Positions 19,384 to 23,489 of a stretch of DNA of 23,489 nucleotides are shown piece after piece. Location of the stretch: the IMG/VR virus record IMGVR_UViG_3300006117_000053, positions 1 to 23,489 of that record; one strand, written 5' to 3'. Each line of letters opens with the position of its first letter. Within the stretch, counting starts at the first letter, position 1. The stretch comes from a virus. The position numbers and the translations under genes were made by a program. A model generated the notes under the pieces. It did not search any database. It was not told where the DNA came from and saw only the letters and a program-made list of their open reading frames with translations.

Positions 19384-19530
19384 ATGAGCAACCTCACAGA
19401 AGAACAGCAAGCAGCGATGAACAGATTCGCTCAGGACTTTGCAGCAGTGCTTCTTCCCATTGTGCGTAGGAAGTACGAGCAAGACCTGAGCAACGGAGCC
19501 ACCGAAGCCCAGACGATAGGAGAGCAATGA
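19384..19530 (+). CDS. Small helical protein (48 aa), leaderless
   Basis: The 48-residue product is acidic-to-neutral and helical (MSNLTEEQQAAMNRFAQDFA, then V-L-L-P-I-V-R-R-K-Y). The start is set by the promoter 7 bases upstream, and the stop overlaps the next ATG (ATGA). No family is recognised. It is too short for most gene callers, but its promoter and its coupling to the next gene make it credible. Confidence 0.6.
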   Translation: MSNLTEEQQAAMNRFAQDFAAVLLPIVRRKYEQDLSNGATEAQTIGEQ

Positions 19531-19820
19531 ACACCATCACCCCTCTGTTCCCCCTTGGGAACGTGGTCATCACGACCAACGCCCTGAACACCCTCACCGA
19601 GGCCAACCCTGAGGCTTCCTACGAGATGGTCAAAATCCTTGGCCGTCACCAGTCTGGCGACTGGGGAATCGTTGACAACGAGGACAAGAGTTCCAACGAC
19701 GATGCCGTGAAGAACGGAAGCCGTATCCTGTCGGCCTACGAAATCGAAGGCATCAAGGTGTGGGTCATCACCGAGTATGACCGGAGCATCACCACCATTT
19801 TGCTCCCTGAGGACTACTAA
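19527..19820 (+). CDS. Conserved phage/plasmid-type unknown protein (97 aa)
   Basis: The 97-residue protein starts at an ATGA overlap with GGAG upstream. Its layout P-L-F-P-L-G-N-V-V-I-T-T-N-A-L-N-T-L, then I-L-G-R-H-Q-S-G-D-W-G, a D-x-x-x-N stretch, R-I-L-S-A-Y and the ending V-W-V-I-T-E-Y-D-R-S-I-T-T-I-L-L-P-E-D-Y is a pattern I have seen in conserved small proteins of phages, plasmids and integrative elements. Some are misnamed in databases. Their function is not established. It is not an obvious structural protein. Confidence 0.72.
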   Translation: MNTITPLFPLGNVVITTNALNTLTEANPEASYEMVKILGRHQSGDWGIVDNEDKSSNDDAVKNGSRILSAYEIEGIKVWVITEYDRSITTILLPEDY

Positions 19821-19840
19821 GCAGCCAATCCAAGGTTGTG

Positions 19841-19846
19841 TAGAAT
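19841..19846 (+). promoter_or_regulatory. Possible -10 box before 19874 gene
   Basis: TAGAAT is a 5/6 match to TATAAT. No -35 hexamer is seen at usual spacing. The palindrome CCCTAGGG at 19848-19855 would sit at the transcription start. Confidence 0.3.
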
Positions 19847-19847
19847 C

Positions 19848-19855
19848 CCCTAGGG
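19848..19855. repeat. CCCTAGGG palindrome
   Basis: A perfect 8-bp palindrome lies 2 bases after the TAGAAT box, between promoter and ribosome binding site of the 19874 gene. It shares the CCCTAG core of the other intergenic palindromes. Confidence 0.5.
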
Positions 19856-19873
19856 AAATACACAGGAGACAAA

Positions 19874-20146
19874 ATGGCAGCGCGGAAAACGCAAGGCGTG
19901 GCAGACCTCGCTCTCACCTACGAATGGGAGAACGTTGAGGAATGGGATGGCCTCGTCAAGGGTGACCTCGTACTCGTCAAGGGCGAGCGTGGTGATTGGC
20001 GTTTCCAATGGGCCAAGGTCAAAGATGGCGAAGTCACTGAGGTGACTGTCCACGGTGGCCCCAATGGTCACGGCTCGTTCCGAACGTTCTTACCGAACCG
20101 GGTCAGCAAGCCAAAGGTCAGGAATCGCAGGCCTGCCAAGGCGTAG
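19874..20146 (+). CDS. Small SH3/KOW-like unknown protein (90 aa)
   Basis: GGAG lies 6 bases before the ATG. The 90-residue product looks like a small beta-barrel: W-D-G-L-V-K-G-D-L-V-L-V-K-G-E-R-G-D-W-R-F-Q-W-A-K-V-K, then EVTVHGGPNGHGSFRTFLPN. It ends in a basic tail (K-P-K-V-R-N-R-R-P). This resembles small actinophage proteins with an SH3-like barrel, possibly DUF7246-type, and could bind nucleic acid. The family is uncertain and its role is unknown. Confidence 0.65.
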   Translation: MAARKTQGVADLALTYEWENVEEWDGLVKGDLVLVKGERGDWRFQWAKVKDGEVTEVTVHGGPNGHGSFRTFLPNRVSKPKVRNRRPAKA

Positions 20147-20182
20147 TACGGTGTTGTAGTCAAATCCATTTCGGACTTTCGG

Positions 20183-20191
20183 TGGTAATCT
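20183..20191 (+). promoter_or_regulatory. Candidate extended -10 promoter
   Basis: TG-G-TAATCT (20183-20191) fits TGnTAnnnT. A hairpin follows at 20193-20211 (GCG.GGGTA/TACCC.CGC with one bulged T), which would lie in the leader of the 20228 gene. Confidence 0.4.
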
Positions 20192-20192
20192 T

Positions 20193-20211
20193 GCGGGGTA
20201 AGTACCCTCGC
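20193..20211. other. Leader hairpin before 20228 gene
   Basis: GCGGGGTA and TACCCTCGC pair with a single bulged T and a 2-base centre, so the real loop must be wider. It sits between the promoter candidate and the ribosome binding site and resembles the other short palindromes ahead of genes. Confidence 0.4.
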
Positions 20212-20227
20212 TCACCGGAAGGGCCAG

Positions 20228-20443
20228 ATGGCTAAGGCTGCACCGAAGTCCTACCAAGTCACCGACAAGTCGCCCCTTACCTACAACGGTAAGCGGGCTA
20301 TGCCCAGTGACGTGGTGACGGATATCCCCGGCGAGGACATTTCGTGGCTTCTTGAAGGTGGCTACATCGTTCCTGTCGAATCAGCACCTGAGCCAGACGT
20401 GGATGCTAGCGAGCCTGCCCCTGCGACTACCGAGGCCAACTAA
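20228..20443 (+). CDS. Small phage protein upstream of the tail proteins (71 aa)
   Basis: GAAGGG precedes the ATG, and the TAA overlaps the ATG of the major tail protein (TAATG). The 71-residue product has a compact motif (VTDKSPLTYNGKRAMPSDVV, then I-P-G-E-D-I-S-W-L-L-E-G-G-Y-I) common in small phage proteins near head-tail genes, followed by a Glu/Pro/Ala tail. Its function is unknown. Coupling to the tail protein suggests a structural or assembly role. Confidence 0.68.
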   Translation: MAKAAPKSYQVTDKSPLTYNGKRAMPSDVVTDIPGEDISWLLEGGYIVPVESAPEPDVDASEPAPATTEAN

Positions 20444-21444
20444 TGCCGATTTTCCAGCACGGTAAGAATACTCGCACCATCCTCACGGTTCCAAATTCGA
20501 CGGCAGGCACGTTCACTGGCACGGCCACCAACAGCAGTTATTACTTGACTGGCGTAGTCACCTCGTTCGGCTTGACGGTTGGAATGGTCATCACGTCTCC
20601 CTCAGACCTGTCGTGGTCGGCAGTCATCACCTCAATCGGTTCCAACTCCGTAATGCTTAACGCCACGCCGAGTTCGGGTGTCTACAGCGCAACGGCCCCA
20701 CAGGTTTTCACTGTGCTTCTGCCCCAAGTTTCGGCTGGAGTGACCGGAATTGGCTACGACCTCTCCCAATTTCTGAACGATGCCAGCATCAGCCAGATGA
20801 TTGACGCTACTGAAACCACCACGTTCCAAACCGGTGGCAGTAAGTCCTACATTCAAGGGTTGAAGGAAGGCACCGTCAGTCTGTCCGGCTTCTATGACGG
20901 AACACCAGCCGGTATTGACCCAATTATGTACAGGACTGCCAACCTCGCAGCCAACAAGTCCGTTCTTATCTTCCTTGATGGTGGAAACAACGCTACCCCG
21001 GCAGTTTGCTATATGGCCAACGGTGTCCAAACTAAGTACGACTTGAAGTCGCCAGTTGCCGGTGTTGTTAGTGCTGATATGGAACTTCAGGCCGATGGTG
21101 GCGTGTGGCGTGGATACGGCCAGTACATCACTTCGGGAACCACCAGCCTCATTGCAGCAGCCACGGTCAACAACAACTTTTCCACCTCAAAGGGTGGGCT
21201 GTTGATTATGGGCGTTTCGTCGGCCAACGGCAACTCCGGTTCTTCGTTGCTGGAATTCCAAACCTCGCCAACCGGCTCAGTGTGGACAACGGTGGAAACG
21301 CTGACTGTTGACGCTTCAACCTCTTACGGGATTGGTGCAGTCGCCATCAACCTCGTTGGAACCATCCCGCAGTACACCCGCCTGTACTACTCCGTCGGAA
21401 GCGGAGTGACAGCCAACATCTACTACGGGTTCGCCCGCTTCTAG
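20443..21444 (+). CDS. Major tail protein paralogue A, with C-terminal extension
   Basis: The 333-residue protein shares with its neighbour at 21457 the start M-P-I-F-x-H-G-K-N, the central S-x-F-x-N-D-A-x-x-x-x-x-I-D-A-x-E-T-T-T-F and K-x-Y-I-Q-G-L-K, and the late T-K-Y-D-L-K-S-x-V-x-G-V-V. These fit a phage tail-tube protein, and the gene order before the chaperones supports that. Residues about 23-92 are a beta insert (FGLTVGMVITSPSDLSWSAV, then I-T-S-I-G-S-N-S-V-M-L-N). The last about 105 residues, after the shared core, form an extra beta domain, likely exposed on the tail surface. Only one of the two may be the tube's main subunit. Confidence 0.8.
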   Translation: MPIFQHGKNTRTILTVPNSTAGTFTGTATNSSYYLTGVVTSFGLTVGMVITSPSDLSWSAVITSIGSNSVMLNATPSSGVYSATAPQVFTVLLPQVSAGVTGIGYDLSQFLNDASISQMIDATETTTFQTGGSKSYIQGLKEGTVSLSGFYDGTPAGIDPIMYRTANLAANKSVLIFLDGGNNATPAVCYMANGVQTKYDLKSPVAGVVSADMELQADGGVWRGYGQYITSGTTSLIAAATVNNNFSTSKGGLLIMGVSSANGNSGSSLLEFQTSPTGSVWTTVETLTVDASTSYGIGAVAINLVGTIPQYTRLYYSVGSGVTANIYYGFARF

Positions 21445-21456
21445 AAGGAGATAGCA

Positions 21457-22227
21457 ATGCCCATTTTCAATCACGGTAAGAACGCGTTTCTGGCCCTCGG
21501 ATACGAGTTGTCCGGTTCCACCTACGCAACCTGCACCCTGACCAGTTCCTCGTCGCTCTCCAGCGTTTTAGTGCCTGCTGGCACCCTGCTCGCTGGTGGT
21601 GCCGGTGCTTACGGCAGCCCGTCAATGCTCGCTGGTTCGACGGCCACCTATGGTGTGTTCGCTGGTGGAATCCCCGGCTACACGACCACCCAAATCACGA
21701 GCAGCAGCACGAGCGTCACGCTGGCTGAATCGGCAATTGGTGGAACCGGTGTCCTGCCTGCCGTTGGTACGGCTGGCGTTCCGCTTCTGCCGATGGTGAA
21801 CATCTCGCCATTTATCAACGACGCTGGACTTCCGGTTGCCATTGACGCAAGCGAAACCACGACGTTCAGCCAAGCCGGTGTGAAGACCTACATTCAGGGT
21901 CTGAAGGGCTACTCGCTTACGTTTGCTGGTATGTACGACCAGACTGCTGCTGGTGCAACCTCGGCTGCCGATGGCGTTGCTGGTGGAATTGACTACATCG
22001 TTTACTGTATGGAGAACTGGCAGAACATTGCTGGAAACTTCGTTCAGTTCGTGTACGGCCCGTCTGACCCCGGCCAGTTCGTTCTTGGTTCGGCTGGTGT
22101 GCCATCCATCAAGTACTTCGGCCAAGGCGTTTTCACCAAGTACGACCTGAAGTCATCGGTCAACGGCGTTGTGACGTTCGACGGTGAAATCCAAGTGACA
22201 GGCCCCGTGTATCGGACTATCCTCTAG
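21457..22227 (+). CDS. Major tail protein paralogue B
   Basis: AAGGAG precedes the ATG. The 256-residue protein shares the core of the 20443 product but lacks its C-terminal domain. Its sequence ends at G-P-V-Y-R-T-I-L shortly after the shared segment T-K-Y-D-L-K-S-S-V-N-G-V-V. It has its own N-terminal beta insert around residues 20-100. It has the stronger ribosome binding site and is the simpler tube protein, so it is likely the main one. Its gene runs up to the tail assembly chaperones. Confidence 0.82.
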   Translation: MPIFNHGKNAFLALGYELSGSTYATCTLTSSSSLSSVLVPAGTLLAGGAGAYGSPSMLAGSTATYGVFAGGIPGYTTTQITSSSTSVTLAESAIGGTGVLPAVGTAGVPLLPMVNISPFINDAGLPVAIDASETTTFSQAGVKTYIQGLKGYSLTFAGMYDQTAAGATSAADGVAGGIDYIVYCMENWQNIAGNFVQFVYGPSDPGQFVLGSAGVPSIKYFGQGVFTKYDLKSSVNGVVTFDGEIQVTGPVYRTIL

Positions 22228-22237
22228 GTAACCCTAG
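22224..22237. repeat. CTAGG/CCTAG inverted repeat before chaperone gene
   Basis: CTAGG (22224-22228) and CCTAG (22233-22237) pair around TAAC. It includes the tail protein stop codon and lies just before the AAGGAG of the chaperone gene. Confidence 0.45.
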
Positions 22238-22249
22238 TAAGGAGCAGGA

Positions 22250-22603
22250 ATGTCAAATCTCGCACAGCAAATTTTTGCCGTAGACGATATCGAAAGCGAA
22301 CTTTTGGAAATCGCGCAGTGGAATGTCACCGTGCTGGTCAAGTCAATGACGGCCAAGGACCGCGCCCGGATGATTGGTCGCTCGGTTCAGGCCAACGGCA
22401 ACTTCGACTTGGAAGAAGTCCTGCCCGACTTGGTGATTCACTGCACTTTCGACCCAGAGACGGGCGAGCGTGTGTTCACGCCAGCCGACCGCGAGATGCT
22501 GATGTCCAAGGCTGCCTCGGCCATCGAACTCATCGCCACGGTTGCAATGCGCTTGTCCGGTATGGACGAGGATGCAATTGAGAGGGCGGGAAAAGGCTTG
22601 TAG
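22250..22603 (+). CDS. Tail assembly chaperone, short form (lambda gpG-like)
   Basis: AAGGAG precedes the ATG. The 117-residue acidic helical protein (ELLEIAQWNVTVLVKSMTAK, then D-R-E-M-L-M-S-K-A-A-S-A-I-E-L-I-A-T-V-A-M-R-L-S-G) fits the first frame of the two-frame tail assembly chaperones. It lies between major tail protein and tape measure protein, the standard place. Its stop codon TAG at 22601 follows a slippery heptamer by 6 bases, so most ribosomes make this form. Confidence 0.88.
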   Translation: MSNLAQQIFAVDDIESELLEIAQWNVTVLVKSMTAKDRARMIGRSVQANGNFDLEEVLPDLVIHCTFDPETGERVFTPADREMLMSKAASAIELIATVAMRLSGMDEDAIERAGKGL

Positions 22604-22779
22604 ATGACCCGGAAAGGAGATTTCTCTTTGAGTTGGCTGAAAAGTTAGGCCGAACCGTAGAGGAACTTCTTGACGGGTCACCGTCACACAAACCAATTTC
22701 CGCTTACGAAGTGACTGAGTGGCACGCATTGTGGCGACTGAGGAACTACGAACACGAACAGGCCACAAAGGGCTACTAG
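22250..22779 (+). CDS. Tail assembly chaperone, -1 frameshift fusion (lambda gpGT-like)
   Basis: The second frame reads through from the slippery site: join 22250..22594 with 22594..22779. The fusion is 176 residues; after G-K it continues R-L-V-D-D-P-E-R-R-F-L-F-E and ends H-E-Q-A-T-K-G-Y, with a W-H-A-L-W-R-L-R-N-Y segment typical of the T-part of phage chaperones. The second part has no start codon and no ribosome binding site of its own, so a frameshift is the only clear way to translate it. The fusion is thought to bring tape measure protein and tail tube subunits together. The use of GGGAAAA matches lambda's GGGAAAG. Confidence 0.85.
22588..22594 (+). other. -1 ribosomal frameshift site GGGAAAA
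   Basis: In the zero frame the bases read gcG GGA AAA, which is X-XXY-YYZ with X=G, Y=A and Z=A. A one-base backward slip lets both tRNAs re-pair. The zero-frame stop follows two codons later, and the -1 frame stays open to 22779. Confidence 0.88.
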
Positions 22780-22797
22780 CGGAAAGGGGGTAGTGAA

Positions 22798-23489
22798 ATG
22801 ACGATGGACACCGGTGGCGACAACCTAATCGCCAATGCCATCCGTATCGCTATTCTCGGTGACAACAAGCAATTCAAGAGCGTTGTCGGTGACAGCGTTG
22901 AATCAGCAAAGGCCGCAGCAGACGGCATCAAAGGTGCTTTTGCCGACGTAGGTGGGTTCCTTTCCAAGGCAGTTGGCTTCTTCGGTGTCGCTGCGATGGT
23001 TGACAAATCAGCAGAAGCCGCTTCCAAACTGACCGGTCAACAAAATCTTCAGGCAACGATTCTGAAGAACCAGTTGTCCCCAGAACTGGTGAAGCAGTTC
23101 GGCATCACTAAGGGAATCGAGGGTAATTACTCCAAGATTCTTGCCAATGCTGCGATGATTCAGTCAACTTCAACCGGTATGAGCGTCACCCAGATAACGC
23201 AGGCCCAGACGATGTTCCTTACCAACAAGGAACTGGCCAATATGTTTGCCACCGGTCAGAAGATTACTTCTGGGCCACTGACCGGTATGAACGTTCAGTT
23301 GGAAAACGCAATGAACGCTGCTGCAAACTTGGCAGGAACGATGGGTGGCAACGTCTACGCCGCGTCTCGTCTGCTGAACCGAGTATTGGAAGACCCGGCA
23401 AAGCGTGTGACAGCACTTCGCCGTTCTTCGTTGCAGTTGAGTACCGACCAAATCAACTCCATTAAGCAGATTGAGGCTTCACAGGGCAA
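22798..23489 (+). CDS. Tape measure protein, N-terminal part (runs off window)
   Basis: The frame opens at ATG 22798 after AAAGGGGGTAGTGAA and stays open to the window end. About 230 residues are seen. It begins with a helix-rich polar region (A-I-L-G-D-N-K-Q-F-K-S-V-V-G-D-S-V-E), then the small hydrophobic-glycine segment FADVGGFLSKAVGFFGVAAM, typical of tape measure N-termini, then repeated helices (ending D-P-A-K-R-V-T-A-L-R-R-S-S-L-Q-L-S). Its place after the chaperone pair is canonical. The product fixes tail length and is probably many hundreds of residues longer. The real length is not visible here. Confidence 0.85.
   Translation, partial: MTMDTGGDNLIANAIRIAILGDNKQFKSVVGDSVESAKAAADGIKGAFADVGGFLSKAVGFFGVAAMVDKSAEAASKLTGQQNLQATILKNQLSPELVKQFGITKGIEGNYSKILANAAMIQSTSTGMSVTQITQAQTMFLTNKELANMFATGQKITSGPLTGMNVQLENAMNAAANLAGTMGGNVYAASRLLNRVLEDPAKRVTALRRSSLQLSTDQINSIKQIEASQG

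Overview
This window is a contiguous stretch of a tailed double-stranded DNA phage genome with siphovirus-type morphogenesis genes. All recognisable protein genes read on the + strand, packed with 1-14 base overlaps (ATGA, GTGA, TAATG, TGATG junctions). It starts beside a DNA methyltransferase and ends inside the tape measure gene. No terminase, portal, integrase or lysis gene is visible, so the window is partial. Frequent GTG starts, TTGACN/TANNNT promoters and several apparently leaderless genes would suit an actinobacterial host, perhaps a freshwater one. This host call is an inference and is weak.

Layout. (1) 1-2132: a seven-gene translationally coupled cluster with an N4/N6 DNA methyltransferase and six small unknown proteins, two of them with Cys/His clusters. 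(2) 2133-2583: a 451-base gene-free region with a consensus-like minus-strand promoter that fires into a highly structured stretch (candidate ncRNA), two strong hairpins, and a divergent + promoter for a LexA-like DNA-binding protein that has no peptidase domain. (3) 2584-4350: the LexA-like gene, two small genes and a Cas4/RecB-type nuclease. (4) 4382-7097: a strong promoter, then a scaffold-like gene with an in-frame internal start, a decoration protein and the major capsid protein. (5) 7117-10432: an accessory block with two small genes, a metallophosphoesterase, a DUF4406 deoxyribosyltransferase-like protein, a DUF1003 membrane protein and a DUF1599/Nmad1-like protein. (6) 10487-17337: receptor-binding or fibre-like proteins, including a 1401-residue protein with collagen-like tracts and a polyglycine tip, and a 496-residue protein built of about 20-residue degenerate repeats. 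(7) 17346-19106: head-tail connector, stopper, tail completion and tail terminator-like genes. (8) 19103-20443: small genes. (9) 20443-23489: two paralogous major tail proteins, a tail assembly chaperone pair with a -1 frameshift at GGGAAAA, and the start of the tape measure protein.

Most interesting observations: the palindromes GATC, CATG and AGCT all appear to be absent from the 23.5 kb; a minus-strand promoter (TTGACA, 17 bases, TATACT) precedes a probable pseudoknotted RNA; CTAG-centred palindromes recur just upstream of genes; several promoters place the transcription start at or next to the ATG; the scaffold gene has a nested start; and the tail assembly chaperone frameshift leaves its second reading frame without a start codon of its own. 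Fibre genes lying between capsid and connector genes is an unusual order.
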